A DNA stretch of 44,614 nt from Dinoroseobacter sp042096155 (GTDB taxonomy: Bacteria > Pseudomonadota > Alphaproteobacteria > Rhodobacterales > Rhodobacteraceae), in assembly GCA_042096155.1 (NCBI GenBank), contig JBELMC010000009.1:1-44614 (forward strand), given 5' to 3'. Below, in pieces: positions 24,566 through 33,090 of this stretch (positions are counted from its first letter, which is position 1; each line of letters begins with the position of its first letter). The notes beneath the pieces were generated by a model, which was given only the letters and a program-made list of their open reading frames with translations, did no database searches and was not told where the DNA came from. The translations under genes were made by a program, and so were the position numbers.

Positions 24566-24594
24566 AAGGGCCGCTCGATGGAACGGCCCTTTTT
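24566..24594 (+). terminator. Intrinsic terminator of mdh
   Basis: The stem is AAGGGCCG (24566-24573) with CGGCCCTT (24584-24591), with a 10-nt loop, followed by T residues to 24594. It begins about 20 nt after the mdh stop codon. Confidence 0.9.
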
Positions 24595-24599
24595 CTTAC

Positions 24600-25284
24600 G
24601 GATGAACCAGTCCGGACAAGTACACAGAATTTTCGCGCCGAAGGCGGCAATGTCGTGATCGTACCTATGATCAGGAACGCCCATGATGATCAGGAACGCT
24701 CATGATCCCAAAAGCAGCATATCACCGCGGCCATTGGATCAATGCCGCGCTCTGCGATGCAGCCCAAAGCTCGCCTTTGCGCAACACAGCTTGGCCAGAA
24801 TGCGCTTTCGCAAAATCTTGTTGGATTGGTGCGCCGCTTTGATCCGCAGCGCCAACGCCTCGTGCTGCGCGCTCATCCTATCGAAATGAACCATCTTCTG
24901 GCCGATCACCGTCTAGTCTGACCGCCTCATGAAGGGTCATGAACAGCGGCTGGCCGTTTATCCCGCGTTGCAGATATTTGACGTCAGATTTGCTTGGCTC
25001 CGTGGGTCCTTTGACACTGGCAATATCACAATCCCGTCGAAGACCAACCTATGGCGGTGTCGTCCTTTGCAACCGCTCATCGGTCTCGCAATAATGCAGC
25101 CAATTGATGTGCGCGTTTCGACATGTACGGTTCGCTTAGATTTATTCGCGTTTGATGTACAAACTGGCACGCTTGCCATGAACCGGTCCGTACGCGGCAT
25201 CGGATTGAACAAACTGAACCAAAGGTCAATTTGGGCGGAGCTTGATTCTGTTTAAACGCTGTTTCGCAGCTCTAGGGTGAAATT
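24600..25284 (+). other. Long gap between mdh and sucC, no supported gene
   Basis: About 690 bases. A tandem near-repeat ATGATCAGGAACGC occurs at about 24667 and 24687. A 51-codon minus-strand frame at 24739-24894 (MVHFDRMSAQHEALALRIKA...) looks coiled-coil-like but matches no family I know. Other short frames are equally unsupported. The stretch may hold decayed genes. Confidence 0.4.
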
Positions 25285-25315
25285 TGTGATCACACCAATT
25301 TCACCTGTGATCACA
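25285..25315 (+). promoter_or_regulatory. Paired palindromic operator upstream of sucC
   Basis: TGTGATCACA occurs twice (25285-25294 and 25306-25315), with centres 21 bp apart. The module ends 101 nt before the sucC ATG. The proximal copy lies in ACCTGTGATCACAAAT, a 16-mer identical to that upstream of sdhC and in the same orientation relative to the gene. The same spacing, orientation and flanks at two TCA operons make chance very unlikely. The regulator is unknown. Confidence 0.8.
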
Positions 25316-25416
25316 AATGTCGAAAAACTAACTAATGTGGCGAATTGGCGTTGCTCGCATGCCTTTTCATGTGCCAGACCCCCAGGAACTTGGACCAGAC
25401 GGGACGGACTTTCCAT

Positions 25417-26610
25417 ATGAATATTCATGAGTATCAAGCCAAGGCCCTGCTGCGCGGTTACGGCGCCCCGGTTTCTGATGGCCGCGTGGTCTTGAAAGCT
25501 GAAGACGCAAAAACCGCAGCGGGTGAGTTGGACGGCCCGCTTTGGGTGGTCAAAGCGCAGATCCACGCAGGCGGCCGCGGCAAGGGGAAGTTCAAAGAAA
25601 CCGATGCAGGCGATGCAGGCGGCGTGCGCCTTGCCAAATCCGCCTCTCAGGCAGCGGAAGAGGCCAAGAAGATGCTCGGTCGCACCTTGGTCACACACCA
25701 GACGGGCCCGGTCGGCAAGCAAGTGAACCGTATCTATATCGAAGACGGCTCGGGTATTGAGACGGAATTGTATCTGGCTCTGCTTGTGGATCGCGCCACC
25801 AGTCGCGTGTCGTTTGTATGTTCGACCGAGGGTGGCATGGACATCGAAGACGTCGCGGCACGCATGCCGGAAAAAATCCTGTCTTTCACTGTGGATCCAG
25901 CCGCCGGATACCAAGCATTTCACGGCCGCCGCATTGCCTTCGCTTTGGGCCTCACAGGCGGGCAGGTCAAACAATGCGTTGCTCTGATGGGGCTTTTGTT
26001 CAAAGCCTTTATGGAAAAAGACATGGAAATGTTGGAAATCAATCCGCTGATTGTCACTGACAAGGGGGATTTGAAAGTTCTCGATGCCAAGGTCAGCTTC
26101 GACGGCAACGCGGTCTACCGTCATCAAGATGTGGCTGCGCTGCGTGACGAGACTGAGGAAGACCCCAAAGAGCTTGCGGCGAGCAAATTCGATCTGAATT
26201 ATATCGCGCTGGACGGTGAAATCGGCTGCATGGTCAATGGTGCGGGTCTTGCGATGGCAACGATGGACATCATCAAGCTTTACGGCGCTGAGCCTGCGAA
26301 CTTCCTCGACGTGGGCGGCGGCGCGACCACCGAGAAGGTGACTGAAGCCTTTAAAATCATCACGTCTGATCCAAACGTCAAAGGCATTCTTGTGAACATA
26401 TTCGGCGGCATCATGCGCTGCGATGTGATCGCCGAGGGTGTTGTGACAGCGGTGAAAGAAGTCGGCCTGCAGGTGCCGCTGGTGGTGCGTCTGGAAGGGA
26501 CGAATGTTGAGCAAGGAAAGGCCATCATCAACACGTCCGGCCTCAATGTGATCGCCGCTGACGATTTGAAGGACGGGGCGGACAAAATCGTCAAGGCCGT
26601 TCGGGGCTGA
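25417..26610 (+). CDS. sucC: Succinyl-CoA synthetase beta subunit
   Basis: This 397-residue ATP-grasp subunit makes ATP or GTP from succinyl-CoA together with SucD. It starts MNIHEYQAKALLRGYGAPV. KAQIHAGGRGKGKFKE is the nucleotide-binding loop, EINPLIVTDKG carries metal ligands, and DVGGGATTEKVTEAFKII and NIFGGIMRCDVIAEG lie near the active site. The start at 25417 is set by homology; upstream in-frame codons from 25345 do not match. It heads the sucC-sucD-sucA-sucB run and has the paired palindrome in its promoter region. Confidence 0.98.
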   Translation: MNIHEYQAKALLRGYGAPVSDGRVVLKAEDAKTAAGELDGPLWVVKAQIHAGGRGKGKFKETDAGDAGGVRLAKSASQAAEEAKKMLGRTLVTHQTGPVGKQVNRIYIEDGSGIETELYLALLVDRATSRVSFVCSTEGGMDIEDVAARMPEKILSFTVDPAAGYQAFHGRRIAFALGLTGGQVKQCVALMGLLFKAFMEKDMEMLEINPLIVTDKGDLKVLDAKVSFDGNAVYRHQDVAALRDETEEDPKELAASKFDLNYIALDGEIGCMVNGAGLAMATMDIIKLYGAEPANFLDVGGGATTEKVTEAFKIITSDPNVKGILVNIFGGIMRCDVIAEGVVTAVKEVGLQVPLVVRLEGTNVEQGKAIINTSGLNVIAADDLKDGADKIVKAVRG

Positions 26611-26960
26611 TGCGCAATGTGCCGTATATCAGGACCGGTGTGCAGACATTGATGCCGTTTCGAAGACATCCACAAAAGATGACCGCGGCGAAGGCCTTTA
26701 ACGAAGTGCGGACGCCGTTGGCGCATGCTTTTTGGGTTTGCACGATCGCTTTTGCCATTTTGCTGCTGCTGGGTCGATCCGCAGATACCGGTTTTGAAAC
26801 CACGGTCTGCCCGCCGTATGCGGTTTTGACCGCACGTGCACAGAGCCTTGTGCATGCAGCCCAAATGCGCCGATCGGTCTTCATCATCAAGTTATCGAGC
26901 ATGCCCATTTTCGCGTTGACAACAGCCCGTGTTCGGCTGGCCGCTCAAGCCCATAGTTAA
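26610..26960 (+). CDS. Possible small membrane protein between sucC and sucD
   Basis: This frame of 116 codons has an ATG that overlaps the sucC stop (TGATG) and a stop 12 nt before sucD. One membrane helix is likely (FWVCTIAFAILLLLG). The rest is basic and unremarkable, and I recognise no family. Translational coupling and the absence of other content in this 362-bp gap favour a real gene; the basic, arginine-rich composition is a caution. Confidence 0.45.
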   Translation: MRNVPYIRTGVQTLMPFRRHPQKMTAAKAFNEVRTPLAHAFWVCTIAFAILLLLGRSADTGFETTVCPPYAVLTARAQSLVHAAQMRRSVFIIKLSSMPIFALTTARVRLAAQAHS

Positions 26961-26972
26961 AGGAGCCACATC

Positions 26973-27860
26973 ATGGCAATCCTCGTAGACGAAACCACAA
27001 AAGTCATCTGCCAAGGCTTCACCGGCAGCCAGGGTACGTTCCACTCTGAACAAGCAATCGCCTATGGCACCCAAATGGTCGGCGGCGTCACCCCCGGCAA
27101 AGGCGGCCAAAGCCATCTGGACCTGCCGGTTTTCAATTCTTGCCACGAAGCGGTCGAAAAAACTGGGGCAAACGCGTCTGTAATCTACGTGCCGCCGCCC
27201 TTCGCGGCAGACAGTATTCTAGAAGCGCTGGATGCGGAAATCCCACTGGTGATTTGCATCACCGAGGGCATCCCCGTGCTTGACATGATGCGGGTAAAAC
27301 GCGCGCTTGAGAACTCGTCGAGCCGTCTGATCGGTCCGAATTGCCCCGGTATCATCACGCCAGACGCTTGCAAGATTGGCATTATGCCCGGCCATATTCA
27401 CAAACGTGGGACCGTCGGTGTTGTGTCCCGCTCAGGCACGTTGACCTACGAAGCGGTCAAGCAAACCTCGGACATGGGACTGGGCCAGTCTACCGCCGTT
27501 GGCATCGGCGGCGATCCGATCAAAGGGACCGAACATATCGATGTGTTGGAGATGTTCCTGGCGGATCCAGAAACCACCTCGATCATCATGATCGGTGAAA
27601 TCGGTGGTTCTGCCGAAGAGGAAGCCGCGCAGTTCCTGGCCGACGAAAAGAAGGCCGGTCGCTACAAACCCACCGCCGGGTTCATCGCCGGTCGCACGGC
27701 GCCTCCGGGACGGCGCATGGGCCATGCCGGTGCCATCGTGGCTGGCGGCAAAGGTGACGCAGAAAGCAAGATCGAAGCGATGCGCAGTGCGGGTATCGTG
27801 GTCGCCGATAGCCCCGCGACATTGGGCGAAGCGGTGATGGACGCGATCAACAACGGCTGA
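26973..27860 (+). CDS. sucD: Succinyl-CoA synthetase alpha subunit
   Basis: This 295-residue partner of SucC binds CoA and carries the phosphorylated His. CQGFTGSQGTFHSEQAI is the CoA-binding Rossmann start. GPNCPGIITPDACKIGIMPG and SRSGTLTYEAV follow, and GRTAPPGRRMGHAGAIV holds the active-site His. AAAGGAG lies just before the ATG. It is followed after 65 bp by sucA. Confidence 0.98.
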   Translation: MAILVDETTKVICQGFTGSQGTFHSEQAIAYGTQMVGGVTPGKGGQSHLDLPVFNSCHEAVEKTGANASVIYVPPPFAADSILEALDAEIPLVICITEGIPVLDMMRVKRALENSSSRLIGPNCPGIITPDACKIGIMPGHIHKRGTVGVVSRSGTLTYEAVKQTSDMGLGQSTAVGIGGDPIKGTEHIDVLEMFLADPETTSIIMIGEIGGSAEEEAAQFLADEKKAGRYKPTAGFIAGRTAPPGRRMGHAGAIVAGGKGDAESKIEAMRSAGIVVADSPATLGEAVMDAINNG

Positions 27861-27925
27861 GTATCTTGTCCGGCGCAAGGGACGCCTTGTGCCGATTCAA
27901 TCCCACAAAGGGTGGATCCAAATCA

Positions 27926-30886
27926 ATGACCGACCAAAGCGCCAATGACCAGTTCCATGCTTCGAGCTTCATGCAGGGGCACAATGCAGAGTATCTGGAG
28001 CAACTTTATGCCCAATATGCCAGCGACCCGAACGCAGTCGATGAGACCTGGCAAAAGTTTTTCCGCACCCTTGGCGATACCGAACTTGACGTCAAAGCTG
28101 ACGCACATGGCCCAAGCTGGGCGCGCAGTGATTGGCCGCCGCAACCTGCTGATGATCTGACGGCGGCGCTGACGGGCGAATGGGCGACACCTGCGGTTGA
28201 AATCGCAGCAGCAGGTAAGAAAATCGTGGCCAAAGCGTCCGAACAGGGCATCAAAGTCTCGGACGAAGCTGTCAAGCGCGCTGTGCTCGACAGCATCCGC
28301 GCACTGATGCTGATACGTGCCTTTCGCATTCGAGGCCACCTGGCCGCCGATCTGGATCCGCTGGGCATGCGCCAGACCACAAACCACCCTGAACTCGACC
28401 CCAAATCCTATGGCTTCACCGAAGCAGACATGGACCGTCCGATCTTTATCGATAACGTGCTGGGGCTTCAAATAGCGTCCATGCGTCAAATCCTGGATAT
28501 CGTGAAACGGACCTATTGTGGCACATTTGCGCTGCAATATATGCATATCTCAAACCCAGAAGAGGCCGGTTGGCTCAAAGAACGCATCGAGGGTTTGGGC
28601 AAGGAGATTGCGTTTACCCGCGAAGGCCGCCGGGCGATCCTGAATAAAATGGTGGAAGCTGAGGGCTTTGAAAAATTTCTCCATGTCAAATACATGGGCA
28701 CCAAACGATTTGGTTTGGATGGCGGCGAAAGCCTGATCCCCGCGATGGAGCAGATCATCAAGCGCGGCGGCAATCTGGGCGTCAAGGAGATCGTCATTGG
28801 CATGCCCCACCGCGGCCGTCTGTCGGTGTTGGCGAATGTGATGGGCAAACCCTACCGCGCGATCTTCAATGAATTTCAAGGGGGGTCTTTCAAGCCAGAA
28901 GATGTAGATGGGTCAGGCGACGTGAAGTACCATCTCGGGGCCTCAAGCGACCGTGAATTCGACGGCAATTCTGTTCATCTGTCGTTGACAGCCAACCCAA
29001 GCCACCTCGAAGCTGTGAACCCGGTTGTGATCGGCAAGGTGCGCGCCAAGCAAGACCAGTTGAAAGACCAAGACCGCACCAAGGTGATGCCTGTTCTATT
29101 GCATGGCGATGCCGCATTCGCAGGACAAGGTGTTGTGGCGGAATGTTTCGCGCTGTCAGGTCTGCGCGGTCACAAGACCGGTGGGACCATGCATATCGTT
29201 GTCAACAACCAGATCGGCTTTACCACTGCGCCGCATTTTTCTCGCTCTTCGCCATATCCGACCGACAACGCACTGGTGGTCGAGGCACCGATTTTCCATG
29301 TGAATGGTGACGATCCAGAGGCTGTGGTCCATGCGGCCAAGGTCGCGACTGAGTTTCGCCAAAAGTTTCATAAGGACGTTGTGATCGATATCATCTGCTA
29401 TCGCCGCTTTGGTCACAATGAAGGCGACGAGCCCATGTTCACCAACCCGGTAATGTACAAAAAGATCAAAACCCACAAAACGACGCTCAGTCTGTACACA
29501 GAGCGTCTTGTCAAAGACGGCTTGATCCCCGAGGGCGAGATTGAGGATATGAAAGCTGCGTTCCAGGCCCACCTGAATGCAGAGTTCGATGCCGGCAAAG
29601 ATTATAAACCAAATAAGGCCGATTGGCTCGATGGACGCTGGAGCCATCTGGATCGCAACAAAGACGATTATCAGCGTGGCACGACTGCGATCGCGCCCGA
29701 AACGATGGCCGAAATTGGTGCGGCGCTCACCCGCGCACCCGAGGGATTTCCGGTGCACAAGACCGTTGGTCGTCTGATGGAAGCCAAAAAGCAAATGTTC
29801 GAGACTGGCGCCGGGTTCGATTGGGCGACAGCTGAAGCCATGGCGTTCGGGTCGCTGCTGACCGAAGGCTATCCGGTGCGCCTGTCGGGGCAGGATTCCA
29901 CGCGCGGAACATTCAGTCAACGGCACTCGGGTCTTATCAATCAAGACACCGAAGAACGTTTCTACCCGCTTAATACCATCCGTGCAGGTCAGGCCCAGTA
30001 CGAGGTGATCGACTCGATGTTGTCGGAATACGCAGTGCTTGGGTTTGAATACGGCTACTCGATGGCAGAACCAAATGCGTTGACCCTTTGGGAGGCGCAG
30101 TTCGGCGATTTTGCCAATGGTGCGCAAATTATGTTTGATCAGTTCATCAGTTCTGGCGAAAGCAAGTGGCTGCGCATGTCGGGCCTTGTGATGCTGTTGC
30201 CTCACGGGTTCGAGGGCCAAGGCCCTGAGCATTCGTCTGCCCGCCTCGAGCGGTTCTTGCAGATGTGTGGCCAAGACAACTGGATTGTGGCCAATTGCTC
30301 GACGCCCGCCAATTATTTCCACATTTTACGCCGTCAACTGCACCGATCCTTCCGCAAACCGCTGGTTCTGATGACGCCAAAATCCCTGCTGCGCCACAAG
30401 TTGGCGATCAATATCGCCGCAGAGTTTACCACCGGATCCAGCTTTCACCGCGTTTTGTGGGACGATGCTCAAAAAGGCAATTCCGGTATAAAACTGGTGG
30501 CGGACGACAAGATCAAGCGTGTCGTGATGTGCTCAGGCAAAGTCTATTACGACCTGCTTGAAGAGCGCGACGCCCGTGGCATCGACGATATCTACTTGTT
30601 GCGGGTGGAGCAGTTCTATCCGTTCCCCGCCCTGTCGCTGACAAAAGAGCTTGAACGGTTCAAACATGCGGAAATGCTCTGGTGTCAAGAAGAGCCGAAA
30701 AATCAGGGGGCTTGGACCTTTATCGAGCCCAATATCGAGTGGGTTCTATCGCGCCTCAAAGCCACGCACACACGGCCAATCTATGTCGGCCGTCCGGCCT
30801 CAGCCTCGCCTGCCACTGGTTTGGCGAGCATGCACAAATCCCAGCAAACAGCCCTCGTGAATGACGCGCTGACGATCGAAGGATAA
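27926..30886 (+). CDS. sucA: 2-oxoglutarate dehydrogenase E1 component
   Basis: This 986-residue thiamine-diphosphate enzyme decarboxylates 2-oxoglutarate and passes succinyl to SucB. The N-terminal segment SFMQGHNAEYLEQLYAQY is the docking region. FLHVKYMGTKRFGLDGGESL, GMPHRGRLSVLANVM, GDAAFAGQGVVAE (ThDP/Mg site), NNQIGFTT and RQHSGLINQDT-like RHSGLINQDTEE are all present. The start at 27926 (MTDQSANDQF) is preferred over 27866, whose extra 20 codons do not match the family. It lies 4 nt before sucB. Confidence 0.97.
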   Translation: MTDQSANDQFHASSFMQGHNAEYLEQLYAQYASDPNAVDETWQKFFRTLGDTELDVKADAHGPSWARSDWPPQPADDLTAALTGEWATPAVEIAAAGKKIVAKASEQGIKVSDEAVKRAVLDSIRALMLIRAFRIRGHLAADLDPLGMRQTTNHPELDPKSYGFTEADMDRPIFIDNVLGLQIASMRQILDIVKRTYCGTFALQYMHISNPEEAGWLKERIEGLGKEIAFTREGRRAILNKMVEAEGFEKFLHVKYMGTKRFGLDGGESLIPAMEQIIKRGGNLGVKEIVIGMPHRGRLSVLANVMGKPYRAIFNEFQGGSFKPEDVDGSGDVKYHLGASSDREFDGNSVHLSLTANPSHLEAVNPVVIGKVRAKQDQLKDQDRTKVMPVLLHGDAAFAGQGVVAECFALSGLRGHKTGGTMHIVVNNQIGFTTAPHFSRSSPYPTDNALVVEAPIFHVNGDDPEAVVHAAKVATEFRQKFHKDVVIDIICYRRFGHNEGDEPMFTNPVMYKKIKTHKTTLSLYTERLVKDGLIPEGEIEDMKAAFQAHLNAEFDAGKDYKPNKADWLDGRWSHLDRNKDDYQRGTTAIAPETMAEIGAALTRAPEGFPVHKTVGRLMEAKKQMFETGAGFDWATAEAMAFGSLLTEGYPVRLSGQDSTRGTFSQRHSGLINQDTEERFYPLNTIRAGQAQYEVIDSMLSEYAVLGFEYGYSMAEPNALTLWEAQFGDFANGAQIMFDQFISSGESKWLRMSGLVMLLPHGFEGQGPEHSSARLERFLQMCGQDNWIVANCSTPANYFHILRRQLHRSFRKPLVLMTPKSLLRHKLAINIAAEFTTGSSFHRVLWDDAQKGNSGIKLVADDKIKRVVMCSGKVYYDLLEERDARGIDDIYLLRVEQFYPFPALSLTKELERFKHAEMLWCQEEPKNQGAWTFIEPNIEWVLSRLKATHTRPIYVGRPASASPATGLASMHKSQQTALVNDALTIEG

Positions 30887-30890
30887 GAGA

Positions 30891-32381
30891 ATGAGCATTG
30901 AAATTCGTGTGCCCACTCTGGGGGAAAGCGTCTCTGAAGCCACTGTTGCGACCTGGTTCAAAAAGCCCGGCGATGTTGTGGGCGTTGATGAAATGTTGTG
31001 TGAGCTGGAGACTGACAAAGTCACGGTCGAAGTCCCTGCGCCGGCGGCGGGAACGTTGGGCGAGATCGTTGCCGCCGAAGGCGATACCGTGGGTGTGGAC
31101 GCGCTGTTGGCCACCCTGTCTGAAGGCGGCAGCGCTGCGGTTGCGGCCCCTTCGCCGAAACCGCAAACAGCTGACACAGACCCTGCGAGCGACACCGAAG
31201 TGATGGTGCCGACCTTGGGTGAAAGCGTTACTGAGGCCACCGTCGCTGCTTGGCATAAGCAAGTTGGTGACCCCGTTGCGCAAGACGAAATGCTGTGCGA
31301 ACTGGAAACCGACAAAGTATCTGTCGAGGTGCCCTCGCCCGCTGCAGGTGTGCTGACCAAAATCCTTGCGCCCCAAGGCGCGACGGTCGCGGCCTCGGCC
31401 AAGCTTGCTGTGATCGGCGGCGCGTCGACCAACGCAACTGAGCCAGCCGCCGCCCCGGCTGCGACATTGGCGCAGACATCTGGTAAGGATGTTGAAAACG
31501 CGCCCTCTGCCAAAAAGCTGATGGCCGAAAAGGGTCTGGACCCGGCCGAGATCCAAGGCTCGGGACGCGACGGTCGCGTGATGAAAGAAGACGTGTTGAA
31601 CGCTGTCATCGCCCCGGCTGCCAGCCCTGTCCCGGCCGCCACGCCCACAGCACCGCGCGCGCCTGTCGCAGCCAGTGATGCCGCCCGCGAAGAGCGTGTA
31701 AAGATGACCCGCCTGCGCCAAACAATTGCGAAACGTCTGAAAGACAGTCAAAATACCGCCGCAATGCTGACCACTTACAACGAGGTCGACATGACCGAGG
31801 TCATGGCATTGCGCAAAGACTATAAAGACCTGTTCGAGAAGAAACATGGTGTGAAGCTCGGCTTCATGTCTTTTTTCACCAAGGCCTGCATCCACGCCCT
31901 GCGCGAGGTCCCCGAAGTGAATGCCGAAATCGATGGAACCGATATCGTCTATAAAAACTTTGTCCATATGGGCATCGCAGCAGGCACCCCAACCGGCCTT
32001 GTTGTACCAGTGATCCGGGACGCAGACGCGCTCAGCTTTGCCGATATTGAAAAAGCCATTGCCGAGAAAGGCAAGCGCGCCCGTGACGGCAAATTGTCCA
32101 TGGCCGAAATGCAAGGTGGCACATTCACGATTTCGAACGGCGGCGTCTACGGCTCTCTGATGAGCTCACCGATCCTGAACCCGCCACAATCGGGCATCCT
32201 CGGGATGCACAAAATCCAAGACCGCCCAATGGCAATCCATGGCCAAGTGGTGATCCGCCCGATGATGTACCTGGCACTCAGCTACGACCATCGGATTGTG
32301 GACGGCAAAGGCGCCGTGACATTCCTGGTCCGCGTCAAAGAGGCCCTGGAAGACCCCCGCCGATTGTTGATGGATTTGTGA
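30891..32381 (+). CDS. sucB: 2-oxoglutarate dehydrogenase E2 (dihydrolipoyl succinyltransferase) with two lipoyl domains
   Basis: This 496-residue core of the 2-oxoglutarate dehydrogenase complex has two lipoyl domains, residues ~3-76 and ~104-180, each with an ETDKV lipoylation site (Lys43 and Lys142). A peripheral-subunit-binding domain follows (SAKKLMAEKGLDPAEIQGSG), then the catalytic domain ending with SYDHRIVDGKGAVTFL (His and Asp of the active site). Most SucB proteins have one lipoyl domain; the second appears to be a duplication, since both open PTLGESV-S/T-EATVA. It lies in the operon directly after sucA. Confidence 0.97.
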   Translation: MSIEIRVPTLGESVSEATVATWFKKPGDVVGVDEMLCELETDKVTVEVPAPAAGTLGEIVAAEGDTVGVDALLATLSEGGSAAVAAPSPKPQTADTDPASDTEVMVPTLGESVTEATVAAWHKQVGDPVAQDEMLCELETDKVSVEVPSPAAGVLTKILAPQGATVAASAKLAVIGGASTNATEPAAAPAATLAQTSGKDVENAPSAKKLMAEKGLDPAEIQGSGRDGRVMKEDVLNAVIAPAASPVPAATPTAPRAPVAASDAAREERVKMTRLRQTIAKRLKDSQNTAAMLTTYNEVDMTEVMALRKDYKDLFEKKHGVKLGFMSFFTKACIHALREVPEVNAEIDGTDIVYKNFVHMGIAAGTPTGLVVPVIRDADALSFADIEKAIAEKGKRARDGKLSMAEMQGGTFTISNGGVYGSLMSSPILNPPQSGILGMHKIQDRPMAIHGQVVIRPMMYLALSYDHRIVDGKGAVTFLVRVKEALEDPRRLLMDL

Positions 32382-32606
32382 GAAAATGTGCCATTGGACA
32401 GCCTGGAGCACAAAACACACTCACGACGAAAGTTGGGCTCAAGGTGCCTTCTGGTCGCTTGTGGCCTTCACATTTAGACGCGCCGGTGAATCCATATCGG
32501 AGATGAAAAAACTGCGCACACACGCCTTTTGCGCGATTGTTAATAGGACTTTGCCCCCATACAAAATCGTTTGGTGGTCCGGTTCTGGATCTGAGACAGG
32601 AAAGAC
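32382..32606 (+). other. Gap between sucB and the MAPEG gene
   Basis: 225 bases with no credible gene; the one plus-strand frame here has no start signal or family match. No clear terminator is visible after sucB. Confidence 0.4.
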
Positions 32607-33017
32607 ATGACCCCTGAACTCCTTGCCCTGACCCTCGCCGCCCTGCTCCAAGTCGTCCAATATGTATTGATGGCGATCCCGGCGAATTTGGAGCTTGGCG
32701 TCGCTAAGACTCTGTCGCCACGCGATTCTGACCGCCTTGGCAAACCCCTGGTCGATCAGGTCAGCCCCCAGACCAGTCGTCTGTTTCGTGCACTTAACAA
32801 CCACTTCGAAGGACTGATCCTGTTCTCCATCGCAGTCACGGTTGTCACTCTGGCTGACCAGCAAACCCTGCTGACCGGTGCGTGCGCAGCAACTTACCTG
32901 ATTGCCCGTATCCTCTATATCCCTGCCTATTATTTTGGCCTCGCGCCGTGGCGCACGCTGATCTGGCTGACCGGGTTCGGCGCCACGGCGACGATGCTTA
33001 TCGCGGCACTCATTTGA
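32607..33017 (+). CDS. MAPEG-family membrane protein
   Basis: This 136-residue protein has four predicted helices. LALTLAALLQVVQYVLMAIP, the RLFRALNNHFEGLILFSIAV block (R-x-x-R-A-x-x-N-x-x-E, typical of MAPEG) and ARILYIPAYYFGLAPWRTL are visible. MAPEG proteins include glutathione-dependent membrane enzymes, but the function of this bacterial branch is unknown. It sits between sucB and lpd on the same strand, 73 bp before lpd. Confidence 0.9.
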   Translation: MTPELLALTLAALLQVVQYVLMAIPANLELGVAKTLSPRDSDRLGKPLVDQVSPQTSRLFRALNNHFEGLILFSIAVTVVTLADQQTLLTGACAATYLIARILYIPAYYFGLAPWRTLIWLTGFGATATMLIAALI

Positions 33018-33090
33018 TATCATTGCCCCCAAACTCCGGGGATCGAAGGTAGACCCCCGAAATCCCAGCAAGACAACAAGGACCAAAAAA

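Noticed and set aside
25252..26514. 420-codon open frame on the minus strand opposite sucC
   Set aside because: It mirrors sucC codon for codon, is rich in His, Arg and Phe and has no family match. It is an antisense shadow of a high-GC gene.
29156..30322. 388-codon minus-strand frame opposite sucA
   Set aside because: Antisense to conserved sucA sequence, with no domain and no binding site upstream.
30756..32114. 452-codon minus-strand frame opposite sucB
   Set aside because: It covers the sucA end and sucB in antisense, with Gly/Arg/His-rich low-complexity sequence typical of a shadow frame.
32386..32610. 74-codon frame between sucB and the MAPEG gene
   Set aside because: Odd composition, no binding site and no family; its end runs into the real MAPEG start.
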